17,643 bases of DNA from JAFGKM01 sp964403465 (GTDB lineage: Bacteria; Ratteibacteria; UBA8468; B48-G9; JAFGKM01), in the NCBI GenBank assembly GCA_964403465.1, contig CAYOFY010000030.1, positions 1 through 17,643 on the forward strand, in the 5' to 3' direction. The notes under the pieces are model-generated. The model ran no database searches. It saw only the letters and a program-made list of their open reading frames with translations, and had not been told where the DNA came from. Shown one piece after another: positions 6,511 to 14,373 of the stretch; the first letter of the stretch is position 1, and each line of letters opens with the position of its first letter. Position numbers and translations under genes: made by a program.

Positions 6511-8510
6511 AGGATTACACCAAGTACAGGTTGAAGGGTGAAAAGGAGATACGCGAGATTCTTGAAGGAATCCCCGGGATATTCGTGTTGTGGTGCCGCA
6601 AGTGCTATAAGGAATTCAACAGCGAGGATGAACCGGAATGCGGCCGGCTCAGGACGATAATCGAAAATTCAGATACCAGGATAACCGGCTGTGAACCGGT
6701 GGATTTCCTATGCAATAACCACCTGACAGGGAAAATCCTTCAGCGCCTGGACGGAAATGAGCCCGTGGCGGTAATCTCCTGCGGTCTGGGCATACAGTTT
6801 GTCGCCTCGGAATGCGCGGTCAGGAAGAGAAGGGTAATTGCCCTCGCCGATTCCATACCTCAAAGCGGAAACGCTACAAGTATTACGGGATACCACGGAA
6901 TTGCCCTGACAGAAGAGAAATGCGCTGCCTGCGGGCAGTGCTACCTGGAAAAGACGGGCGGAATCTGCCCTGTCGTTGACTGCGCAAAGAGTTTGCTTAA
7001 CGGTCCGTGCGGGGGGGCGAACAAGGACGGCAAGTGCGAGGTAAACAAGGAACTTCCGTGCGCATGGGTGGAGATATACAAACGCCTGGAGAGCCAGAAG
7101 AGGGGTTTTGCGGATACCATAGAGATAAGGAATTACGACGTTTTTCGCGTTGACGAGAAACAGAAGAGGGAATCATCCAACAGGGAAGAACGCAGGGAAG
7201 GTTTTTACGGAGGGGTTCATCCCCTGGAAAGGAAAGAGGAGACCGAGGCAAAGCCCCTTGAGAATTTCCCGTTCCCGGCAAAGATATTCGTCTTCCTCTC
7301 ACAGCATACCGGACTGCCTGCAAAGCCCGTTGTGAAAGCGGGCGACAGCGTAAAGGTCGGACAGAAAATAGGAGAGAGCGCAGGTTTTATATCTTCTCCT
7401 GTGCATTCGTCAATAAGCGGGAAGGTAACGGCGATAGAGGATAAGATACATCCGGTTTCAGGCAAGCCCCAGCCGGCCGTGGTCATAGAGAATGACGGCC
7501 TGGATACTCCGGATTCTTCAATGGAGCCGCTTCCTGACTGGAAAAACCTTCCAAACGCCGAACTTTCGGAAATCCTCAGGGATAAGGGTATAGTGGGGCT
7601 TGGAGGTGCGATGTTCCCCACACCCGTGAAACTCTGCCCTCCGAAACCCGTTGACACCCTGATTGTCAACGGATGCGAGTGCGAACCGTATCTCAATGCC
7701 GACAACAGGCTGATGATAGAACATCCGCTGGAACTGCTGAAGGGTATGGAGGTGGTGCAGAGACTTCTCTGTGCAGGGAAGGTCATTTTTGCCATAGAAG
7801 ACAACAAGAAAGAGGCGATGGAGTCCGTGATGCGCCATAAAGCAGATTTTGCTGACGTGGAGATGGCGTCGCCCAGAACGAAATATCCCCAGGGTGCTGA
7901 GAAGATGCTCATAAAGAAACTTCTTGACAGGGATGTCCCTGAAAGCGGCCTGCCTTTTGACGTGGGCGTCGTGGTACTCAACACCGGCACCGTATATTCC
8001 ATATACAGGGCGATTTATGAAGGGCTGCCGCTATTTGAAAGGGCTGTTACGGTTGGCGGCGAAGATATAGTGAAATCAGGCAATTTCATTGTCAGGATAG
8101 GTACGCCGTTTGCCGATATAGTGCGCACCTGTTTTGCGGCGGAATCCGAAGATATATTGAAGGAACACGAGTTAAAGATGGGAGGTCCCATGATGGGCGT
8201 TGTACAGACAACCCTTGAGAGTGCCGTCATAAAGGGGACAACGGGTCTCATTCTCCTGAAAAAATATCCCGTCGGGGTTTCCGAAGAGAATACCTGTATC
8301 AAGTGCGGAAGGTGCGTGGACGTATGTCCGATGGAACTGCATCCTAACTACTATGCATATTACGGGAAAAAGTCCATGTGGGACAAGGCGGTTGAATACA
8401 GGGTGAAGAACTGCATTGAATGCGAATGCTGTCAATACATCTGTTCATCAAAGATAGACCTTCTCAGTCTCATAAAAAAGGCAAAGAAATATGCTGATAA
8501 CAAAAGTTAA
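6492..8510 (+). CDS. MetV-RnfC2 fusion: methylene-THF reductase accessory iron-sulfur/NADH module
   Basis: The 672-residue protein joins two normally separate proteins. Residues 1-215 are a MetV (MTHFR C-terminal/zinc-binding) domain with C35/C38, C97, CAACGQC (144-150), TGGICP, LLNGPCGG and GKCEV. A charged linker (about 221-238) follows. Residues about 240-672 are RnfC-like: YGGVHPLERKE, the nucleotide/FMN-binding GIVGLGGAMFP (366-376), VNGCECEPYLNADNR, PQGAEKML, and two 4Fe-4S motifs (C602/C605/C608/C612 and C641/C644/C647/C651). In Acetobacterium, separate RnfC2 feeds NADH electrons to MetV/MetF. The fusion would tether these steps. No other Rnf subunit is present, so it is not part of a membrane Rnf pump here. 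The ATG at 6492 has AAGGG upstream; GTG at 6507, overlapping the folD stop as GTGA, is an alternative start. It overlaps the next gene by 20 bases. Confidence 0.88.
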   Translation: MGETAVKDYTKYRLKGEKEIREILEGIPGIFVLWCRKCYKEFNSEDEPECGRLRTIIENSDTRITGCEPVDFLCNNHLTGKILQRLDGNEPVAVISCGLGIQFVASECAVRKRRVIALADSIPQSGNATSITGYHGIALTEEKCAACGQCYLEKTGGICPVVDCAKSLLNGPCGGANKDGKCEVNKELPCAWVEIYKRLESQKRGFADTIEIRNYDVFRVDEKQKRESSNREERREGFYGGVHPLERKEETEAKPLENFPFPAKIFVFLSQHTGLPAKPVVKAGDSVKVGQKIGESAGFISSPVHSSISGKVTAIEDKIHPVSGKPQPAVVIENDGLDTPDSSMEPLPDWKNLPNAELSEILRDKGIVGLGGAMFPTPVKLCPPKPVDTLIVNGCECEPYLNADNRLMIEHPLELLKGMEVVQRLLCAGKVIFAIEDNKKEAMESVMRHKADFADVEMASPRTKYPQGAEKMLIKKLLDRDVPESGLPFDVGVVVLNTGTVYSIYRAIYEGLPLFERAVTVGGEDIVKSGNFIVRIGTPFADIVRTCFAAESEDILKEHELKMGGPMMGVVQTTLESAVIKGTTGLILLKKYPVGVSEENTCIKCGRCVDVCPMELHPNYYAYYGKKSMWDKAVEYRVKNCIECECCQYICSSKIDLLSLIKKAKKYADNKS

Positions 8511-9126
8511 GGACCGTGAGAAGATATTGGATGTGCTTAGAAACCGCAAACCGTTTGTTTTCAAGTGTTTCGGTTGCAGAGAGGTGTATTTCCCTGAACA
8601 GGAGATTGACAGTCTGCTGGAGGAAGCAGGTATTACAGTAAACGGTGTGGCAAGAATAGACTATCTGTGCAACGAGGAGTTCACCCGCGGGTACCTTGAA
8701 AGTTTCAGCGGCCGGATACAGGAAGCCGGGAGAATACTGGTTTTTTCCTGCGGGGTGGGAGTCCAGGTCGTTTCAAAACTTGTACCTGAGAAGGTTGTCA
8801 TTCCCGGGTGCGATACCCTCTACTTAAACGGGTTCCAGGGAGTAACATCCCAGAACGCCGACTGTGAACAGTGCGGCGAGTGCTGGCTGAATATCACGGG
8901 GGGGATATGCCCTCTCACGGCCTGCTCAAAGGGGCTCCTCAACGGTCCATGCGGGGGAACAAAAAACGGAAAATGCGAAGTGAATTCCGAGATGGACTGC
9001 GGCTGGGTTCTTATATATCAGAGGCTGAAGGATATTGAGAGTGAAAAATTATTAAAAGAGCCGGCGGTAAACATCAGGAATTACCATCTTATAGTACAAG
9101 GGGGAAAGAAAACCGATGAATCTTGA
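8491..9126 (+). CDS. metV: MetV: methylenetetrahydrofolate reductase small subunit / zinc-finger protein
   Basis: The 211-residue stand-alone MetV is a paralogue of the N-terminal domain encoded just upstream. It shows the same order of cysteine motifs: C26/C29, C60, C87, CEQCGEC (125-131), TGGICP (137-141), LLNGPCGG (149-156), GKCEV and a final Cys-Gly/Ala-Trp (C170). In acetogens MetV binds an iron-sulfur cluster and zinc and is needed for MetF activity with non-NAD(P)H electron donors. All metal-ligand positions are retained in both copies, so neither looks decayed. AAGG lies nine bases before the ATG. Its reading frame overlaps metF by 11 bases, which fits a tight one-to-one complex. Which of the two MetV domains docks to MetF cannot be read from the sequence. 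Confidence 0.88.
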   Translation: MLITKVKDREKILDVLRNRKPFVFKCFGCREVYFPEQEIDSLLEEAGITVNGVARIDYLCNEEFTRGYLESFSGRIQEAGRILVFSCGVGVQVVSKLVPEKVVIPGCDTLYLNGFQGVTSQNADCEQCGECWLNITGGICPLTACSKGLLNGPCGGTKNGKCEVNSEMDCGWVLIYQRLKDIESEKLLKEPAVNIRNYHLIVQGGKKTDES

Positions 9127-9988
9127 AGAAAAACTCAAAAACGGAAAGTTTGTCATAACAAGCGAGATAGGACCGCCCAAGGGGACAAATATTCTTCCGC
9201 ATCTGGAAGAGGCGGAACATTTGAAAGGAAAGGCGGATGCCTTTAATGTTACCGATATACAGAGTTCCGTCATGCGGCTCGGCTCCCTTGCAACCTGCCG
9301 CCTGCTTGCGGAGAGAGGACTTGAACCGGTCTTCCAGATGACCTGCAGGGACAGGAACCGACTTGCCCTCCAGTCCGACCTGTTGAGCGCGGCGGTACTG
9401 GGGATTAGAAACGTGCTTATTCTCACCGGCGACCATACGGTTTTAGGTGACCATCCCCAGGCGAAGCCGGTATTTGACCTTGATGCCGTTTCCCTCCTTA
9501 AGGTTGCTTCCGGGCTGATGGAAGGGAAGGATATGGTGGGCAACGAACTGGACGGCAAACCTGATTTTTTTCTCGGGGCAGTTGTCAGCCCGGGTTATGA
9601 CCCGCAGGAACTTCAGTTAGTCAAGATGGAGAAGAAGATTGCGGCCGGAGCGAAATTCTTCCAGACGCAAGCGGTTTACGACCTTGCCGCATTTGAAAAA
9701 TTCATGAAGACCGCTTCCAGATTCGGGGTTCCCATACTCGGAGGCATAGTTCTGCTGAAGTCTGCGGGCATGGCGAAATTTATGAATGAAAACGTTGCCG
9801 GAGTCAACGTACCGGACAATTATATAACAATGATGGCCGCCGCTGATAAGAAAGAGAGAGCCAGTGTGAGCATCAAGATTGCCGCCGAACTGATAAATGG
9901 TATGAAGCATCTTTGTGCCGGCATCCACATAATGCCGCTGGGCTGGGAAAAATACGTACCCGGCGTTCTTGAGGCATCAGGTTTTTGA
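9116..9988 (+). CDS. metF: Methylenetetrahydrofolate reductase catalytic subunit
   Basis: The 290-residue flavoprotein TIM barrel interconverts 5,10-methylene-THF and 5-methyl-THF in the cytoplasm. Visible family features are the catalytic Glu in ITSEIGPPKG (E17), FQMTCRDRNR (73-82), the folate/FAD-contacting Asp in LILTGDHT (D106), LGAVVSPGYD and FFQTQAVYD near the middle. The length matches the short bacterial MetF used with MetV rather than the long eukaryotic enzyme. It ends the overlapping fchA-folD-metV/rnfC2-metV-metF block. The ATG follows GGGGGAAAG at a usable distance and overlaps the metV stop. Electrons probably come via the MetV and RnfC modules encoded upstream, with NADH as likely donor or acceptor; that is inference from the A. 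woodii complex. Confidence 0.92.
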   Translation: MNLEEKLKNGKFVITSEIGPPKGTNILPHLEEAEHLKGKADAFNVTDIQSSVMRLGSLATCRLLAERGLEPVFQMTCRDRNRLALQSDLLSAAVLGIRNVLILTGDHTVLGDHPQAKPVFDLDAVSLLKVASGLMEGKDMVGNELDGKPDFFLGAVVSPGYDPQELQLVKMEKKIAAGAKFFQTQAVYDLAAFEKFMKTASRFGVPILGGIVLLKSAGMAKFMNENVAGVNVPDNYITMMAAADKKERASVSIKIAAELINGMKHLCAGIHIMPLGWEKYVPGVLEASGF

Positions 9989-10015
9989 TGCAACAGATAT
10001 TAAAAGGAGACGAAA

Positions 10016-11092
10016 ATGGAAGACATGCAAGTATTATTGCTGGAGGGAAGTCCGAAGCAGATTGGCATGAAATACGGGCAGGATATGGCTGGGAAGATAC
10101 ATGAAAACATAGATATTCTCATAAAACGTGCAGGTATAGAAATACTGGAAGGCGAGAATGACGTTCCTCTTGATGACAGAGATTTTATAAAATGGGAAAA
10201 AGGGCAGGAAAAAATACTTCGGGACATTGCTCCTTACCTGATTGAGGAAATGGAGGGTATAGCCGAAGGCGCGAAAGCAACTTTCAGAGAAGTGCTGCTT
10301 CTCAGTTTACGGGCATGGCAATACAGGTTGTATACCAAACCCCTGGGCGGATGCTCAAGTCTTGCGGTAACCCTTAAGGACGGTACCGTTGCCTGCACCG
10401 GGGCGCTGGACGACCCGCCCGGACTTTATTGCGGTCCTGTCCATGTTGTTCCTGACAGGGGATACGGTTTTGTTTCTTTCCCCATTACCGGAACGGTCTG
10501 GGGAAACCGTGGAATGAACAGCGAGGGGCTTTCGGTAGGCATCTCTTCCCAGGGGCTGCCCGGACTTCCTCCTCTGCCCAACTCCATAAACCAGGATATC
10601 GCGATGAGGATAATCCTGCAGAACTATTCAACGGTTGAAGAGGTGCGTCAATTCTGCAAGAAATATCCTTTTGCGATGAATCTCATATGCGTTGACAGAA
10701 ACAGCCATATACTGTGCGCCCACCAGACTTTCGGAGGTTTTTTTGAATGTCCTGCCAGGGAAGGTTATGCGGCGCTTACAAATCACATAATAGATGACAG
10801 TCTGATGTTCTCACTGCTGGAAAAGGGAGTCAAAAAATTCGTTGAAGGCGAAACTACACGGCTTCGCAGAGGCAATCTCCTTGATTTCGCAAGGCGCCGG
10901 AACGGAAAGTGCACCGGCGAAGAAGTGCGGGATTTCATACATGACCGCAGGAACGGTGCTCCTTCTGCAATATGCAACAGGGGAACAATTGTTCTAACGT
11001 ATTCCAACCCGCAGGCACATAAGAATACATTCTGGGTAAATTACCTCGGGGAGAATAAGAGCAAGACCGGCTTTACCGAGATACAACTCTGA
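10016..11092 (+). CDS. C45-family Ntn-hydrolase (acyl-CoA:6-APA acyltransferase-like)
   Basis: The 358-residue protein is of the peptidase C45 / acyltransferase (AAT) family in the Ntn-hydrolase superfamily. Its N-terminal region (about 10-100) matches the usual propeptide with SPKQIGMKYGQ. The nucleophile is Cys113 in LGGCSSLAV; autocleavage between Gly112 and Cys113 would expose it, as in penicillin acyltransferase. GNRGMNSEGLSVGIS (about 163-177) is the other typical segment. Members hydrolyse or transfer amide-bound acyl groups, and most bacterial ones have no known substrate. No signal peptide is visible, so it is probably cytoplasmic. A strong AAGGAGA precedes the ATG, 27 bases after metF stops, so it is probably co-transcribed with the folate genes, but a folate-related role is not established. 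Confidence 0.8.
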   Translation: MEDMQVLLLEGSPKQIGMKYGQDMAGKIHENIDILIKRAGIEILEGENDVPLDDRDFIKWEKGQEKILRDIAPYLIEEMEGIAEGAKATFREVLLLSLRAWQYRLYTKPLGGCSSLAVTLKDGTVACTGALDDPPGLYCGPVHVVPDRGYGFVSFPITGTVWGNRGMNSEGLSVGISSQGLPGLPPLPNSINQDIAMRIILQNYSTVEEVRQFCKKYPFAMNLICVDRNSHILCAHQTFGGFFECPAREGYAALTNHIIDDSLMFSLLEKGVKKFVEGETTRLRRGNLLDFARRRNGKCTGEEVRDFIHDRRNGAPSAICNRGTIVLTYSNPQAHKNTFWVNYLGENKSKTGFTEIQL

Positions 11093-11189
11093 AATGACCG
11101 GGAATGGAGACGTAAAACAGGGTATCTGAAATAGCAATACTCAACGAAGATTTCCTTCTTGCCATTTGAATAATTTACCCATAGGGCGG

Positions 11190-12545
11190 TTACTCAAGCC
11201 ACCATCTTTCCGTCTCTTTCTGTATCTGCCTGTACAGAAGTTTCATCTGTTCCCTGCGGTTCCTTCTGCCTCCCGGCGCTGAATGCATGGGTCCGCCCCA
11301 GTTGTGGGGGGAGAGTTTTACCGACAGGTCAAGCGTTGCCAACAGTACTTTCTTGTTGCCAATCTTTCTTGCATTCACGTCCTTGAAAGAAGGTCTTCTT
11401 GACAGCCATTTTTCCGGCAGGCACATGCATGTGGGGTCTTCCTTTTCCGTTATCTCCCTCCCGCTGGTATCCCATATGCCGCAGGGTCCTCCGCTGCTGG
11501 CAACCATATATACTCCGTTATCCGCGGCGCGTACAGGCATCAGACTTCTGTAATAGCCCGCGTTCGGGAACAGTATTATCTCTGCCCCTTTAAGGGACAG
11601 CAATTCCACTACGTCGGTAAACCAGCTGTCGTAGCAGATAATTATCCCCACTTTTCCGAAGTCGGTTTTGAAGACCGGTGTCCTGTTCCCGGGGAAAACC
11701 CCCTGTATGATGGATTCTGCGGGAAACGGATGTACCTTGTCATACCTGCCAACTCTTTTTCCATGCCGGTCAAATAACTGTGCGCTGTTGCAAAGCTGGT
11801 CTTTCTTCTTGTCGTATAACATCATTCCGCCTGCGGTGTACATTTTGTACTTTGCCGCCTTTTCGCTGAGCAATCTTGCCGAGGGACCGTCAAGTGCTTC
11901 AGGTCCGGGACCGTTAAAGGTTTCCGGGAGCAATACAATATCAGCTTTTTCTTTACCTGCCGTTTCCAGAATTTCCGCCCATTCCTCCAGACCCCTGTTC
12001 TCTATTTTGCCGGATACGCACGCAACCCTTACAGGACGAGGGCTGAGCGGTTCTGCCTCTGACAGGGACATCTCTTCAATCCAGACTTTTCCCCGCGCAC
12101 TCCACCTGAAGAATATGCGCACCTCTCCTGTTATCTCCTTGCCTTCCTGCCAGGTTATATGCTCTGAGGAAGGAACCTCAAATATCCCTTCTCCCTCGGC
12201 ATGATTCTTTGCAATTTTCCGGAAGTCAAATATCCCTGTCTGTATGAACCATCGCCCTCCCGGTCTTTCCGCATGGAAGTGGAAAAGAAGATTGCGGTTC
12301 GGATTTATCCCTTCGGTCATGCTGAATTTCACATAGAACCTGTACGTTTCACCGGTTCTCAGGTTAACTGTGCGGCTTACATGCCCCACGCAGTCATATC
12401 TCCCGTTACCACCTGCCAGCAATGCTTTCTTGCCTCCGCGGGTAACCACCCTGAATACTGGTTTCAATGAAGTCCTGGGAGAAAAGATGTTCCATCCTGC
12501 AGGCAACTCTCCGGGCAAAGATTTTTTCAAGTCAAGAAGCAACAT
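11190..12545 (-). CDS. Nitrilase-superfamily carbon-nitrogen hydrolase with extra N-terminal beta-sandwich-like domain
   Basis: The 451-residue protein has two parts. Residues about 172-445 are a nitrilase-superfamily hydrolase with the Glu-Lys-Cys triad: E208 in LLPETF, K270 in YDKVHPFP and C304 in IIICYDSWF. Residues 1-165 precede it and resemble a carbohydrate-binding-module type beta sandwich (VNLRTGETYRFYVKFSM, then GKVWIEEMSLSE), a pattern common to CBM4/9-like domains. No signal peptide is present, so a wall-polysaccharide role is uncertain. Such fusions are much less common than the plain 270-residue hydrolases. The ATG at 12545 has AAGGAG nine bases upstream. It is the last gene of the minus operon, 16 bases after the isomerase. 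It may cleave an amide on an amino-sugar or glycan, but the substrate is unknown. Confidence 0.8.
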   Translation of the reverse strand: MLLLDLKKSLPGELPAGWNIFSPRTSLKPVFRVVTRGGKKALLAGGNGRYDCVGHVSRTVNLRTGETYRFYVKFSMTEGINPNRNLLFHFHAERPGGRWFIQTGIFDFRKIAKNHAEGEGIFEVPSSEHITWQEGKEITGEVRIFFRWSARGKVWIEEMSLSEAEPLSPRPVRVACVSGKIENRGLEEWAEILETAGKEKADIVLLPETFNGPGPEALDGPSARLLSEKAAKYKMYTAGGMMLYDKKKDQLCNSAQLFDRHGKRVGRYDKVHPFPAESIIQGVFPGNRTPVFKTDFGKVGIIICYDSWFTDVVELLSLKGAEIILFPNAGYYRSLMPVRAADNGVYMVASSGGPCGIWDTSGREITEKEDPTCMCLPEKWLSRRPSFKDVNARKIGNKKVLLATLDLSVKLSPHNWGGPMHSAPGGRRNRREQMKLLYRQIQKETERWWLE

Positions 12546-12561
12546 ATGGCTTCACTCCTTT

Positions 12562-13353
12562 TCAGAATAAGGATTTTGCAAATTCAATGTCCTCTTTTAT
12601 AAGCCGGTCAACGGAACTTGCGTCGGTGTATTCGGCGGTGAGGCATACCACGCCCTTATACCCGCGCTGCTTGAGCACCTCGGCAACAAGAGGCCATGAT
12701 GCAAGTCCCTGTCTTCCCGAGGTCTCGTAATGCTCCCACTGTACGTACTCGGCTTCAGTTCCGGTCTTTCTTCTCCAGTAGGAGTTTTTCAAATTGACCA
12801 TACCGAGATGAGACCAGAGTATATCAACTGCAAGCCGGGGGTCTTCGCCGTTGAGCGCACAGTGCATCGGGTCCCAGACCGCACAGAAATGCTTGGCGCT
12901 GTACCTCTCAATGAGATACCGTATGCCCATCGCATTGCAGAGATTGAGGTCGCAGTGGTTCTGTATGCCGATGGTCACTCCATATTTATCCAGCAGAGGA
13001 ACAAGTTCATCAAACTCTTTCCAGTGTTTTTCCATTGAGCGCATGTATCCGAGTTCAGGGAAAACTCCGATACACCTCCTTATGATGCCCACCTTCGCTT
13101 CCGCACAGGCGGAGAGAACCCTTTCGTCCACGGGCACCTGTATGGCTGCGCTCGGAACGCTCAGCCCGGAATCGGCAAGGATTTTTACTACCTCAGGCAG
13201 TTTTTCTATCTCTGCCGCAGTTGCCTGGTAGCCGTCCCTCACTGGAAGTTCAATACCGTCAAAGCCCAAATTCTTTATATATACGGCAAGTTCTTTCACA
13301 GGCATCTTCCACGGTTTCGTAAAAACTGTGAATTCAATATTTTTCGTCCCCAT
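12562..13353 (-). CDS. Sugar phosphate isomerase/epimerase family protein (xylose-isomerase-like TIM barrel)
   Basis: The 263-residue protein has the AP-endonuclease-2/xylose-isomerase-like fold. It begins IEFTVFTKPWK, with IKNLGFDGIELPVR (about 27-40) as the typical second strand, GIQNHCD with candidate metal ligands, CAVWDPMHC, and KGVVCLTAEYTD near the end containing a conserved acidic ligand. Such enzymes isomerise, epimerise or dehydrate sugars and inositols, and typically sit beside Gfo/Idh dehydrogenases as here. I chose the ATG at 13353 over a longer frame starting at 13398. GGGAGG lies 7 bases before it, and it follows the Gfo/Idh stop with a single base between; the longer frame would overlap that gene and lacks family sequence. 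The exact sugar is unknown. Confidence 0.8.
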   Translation of the reverse strand: MGTKNIEFTVFTKPWKMPVKELAVYIKNLGFDGIELPVRDGYQATAAEIEKLPEVVKILADSGLSVPSAAIQVPVDERVLSACAEAKVGIIRRCIGVFPELGYMRSMEKHWKEFDELVPLLDKYGVTIGIQNHCDLNLCNAMGIRYLIERYSAKHFCAVWDPMHCALNGEDPRLAVDILWSHLGMVNLKNSYWRRKTGTEAEYVQWEHYETSGRQGLASWPLVAEVLKQRGYKGVVCLTAEYTDASSVDRLIKEDIEFAKSLF

Positions 13354-13354
13354 C

Positions 13355-14341
13355 TCAATCCTCCCGCAATATATCGGCAGCCAGTATTTTTTCGGCAATC
13401 TCCGTTGTTTTCAGTGCGTCCCCGAAATGTGACTGGGGAAGCCGGTTTTCTTTAATGCAGTCAATGAATTCCCTGTTCTTGCGCTCAAAGCCCCTTGAAA
13501 CAAGGGGGTTGTCTGTCTGCGCCACCTCGTCGGTATCATATTCTATCCCTTTAACATCCCCGTCCCTGTAAACATATCCCTTTCCTTCGGGGTTGCCTTC
13601 CGCGCATATTCCCGGAGAGTGCATCTCCACCCTGAATACCCGCCGTCCGCTTGCCCAGCTGTTTATCATTATGCCTGTTGCTCCGCTGTCAAAGATAATC
13701 TGTGCAATGATGACGTTCCGGTCGGGAACGTTAATGCTTTTCATCTCACTGTGGATTTCCTTGACCTCCCCGCCGCATATCCAGCGAAGCGTGTCTATTG
13801 CATGGACTCCGTCGTCCATCATATGGTCTCTCACCATTTTGAAAGGAGCAATCTGGCACTTGTAAAACTCGCATACAGCGTGTGTTATCGGACCTCGTGC
13901 AAGGCACTCTTCGCGGAGTCTGACAAGCAGCGGGCACGCCCTTCTCTGGAAACTCACCTGCGTGATGCAACCGTTCTTTTCAGCGGCGTCTGCAAGAAGG
14001 CGCGCGGTGTGCATGTTAATACCCAGAGGTTTTTCCGTATAGACGTGGAGTTTCTGTTCCAGGCACCAGAGGATGGGCTTGAACATCATCTCCGGCTGTC
14101 CTATGGCAACCACGGCATCCGGGCATGATTCCTCCACCATCTTCTGGTAGTTCGTGTAGAGGTTTTTTATGCCGTATCTCTTACCGGTCTCCTCCAGCGC
14201 CTTTTCATTTATATCGCAAAGAGCGACTATTTCAACATCATCATAAGAAGTAAAACTGGGCAGATGAGTGTTGTTTGCCATCGGACCGCATCCTATAAAT
14301 CCTATCCGTATTTTCTTATTATCCGCCTTTTTCATTTTCAT
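13355..14341 (-). CDS. Gfo/Idh/MocA-family NAD(P)-dependent oxidoreductase
   Basis: The 328-residue protein has the N-terminal Rossmann motif IRIGFIGCGPMAN (about 11-23), an EKP motif in YTEKPLG (about 98-104), and the catalytic DDGVHAIDTLRW segment with the active-site His. The family oxidises or reduces sugars, inositols and related polyols with a bound nicotinamide cofactor. Two starts are possible: ATG at 14341 is only three bases from GGGAGA, while the ATG two codons in (14335) has the better spacing. The difference does not affect the fold. It is the second gene of the minus operon, 32 bases after the URO-D-like gene and one base before the isomerase-like gene. The pair suggests a sugar or cyclitol pathway whose substrate cannot be assigned. 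Confidence 0.88.
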   Translation of the reverse strand: MKMKKADNKKIRIGFIGCGPMANNTHLPSFTSYDDVEIVALCDINEKALEETGKRYGIKNLYTNYQKMVEESCPDAVVAIGQPEMMFKPILWCLEQKLHVYTEKPLGINMHTARLLADAAEKNGCITQVSFQRRACPLLVRLREECLARGPITHAVCEFYKCQIAPFKMVRDHMMDDGVHAIDTLRWICGGEVKEIHSEMKSINVPDRNVIIAQIIFDSGATGIMINSWASGRRVFRVEMHSPGICAEGNPEGKGYVYRDGDVKGIEYDTDEVAQTDNPLVSRGFERKNREFIDCIKENRLPQSHFGDALKTTEIAEKILAADILRED

Positions 14342-14373
14342 CGTCTCCCGAAATACAGAGGTTCATTGCAGGT

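Noticed and set aside
7217..8002. A 261-residue open frame on the minus strand
   Set aside because: It is antisense to the RnfC part of the fusion, which has clear motifs; the serine/proline-rich product is typical of a shadow frame.
6492..8510. The fusion as a subunit of a membrane Rnf complex
   Set aside because: No rnfA, B, D, E or G is present, and the linkage with metV and metF fits the soluble RnfC2 role.
13354..13398. 15-residue N-terminal extension of the isomerase-like gene
   Set aside because: It would overlap the upstream gene and has no family sequence; the ATG at 13353 has GGGAGG upstream.
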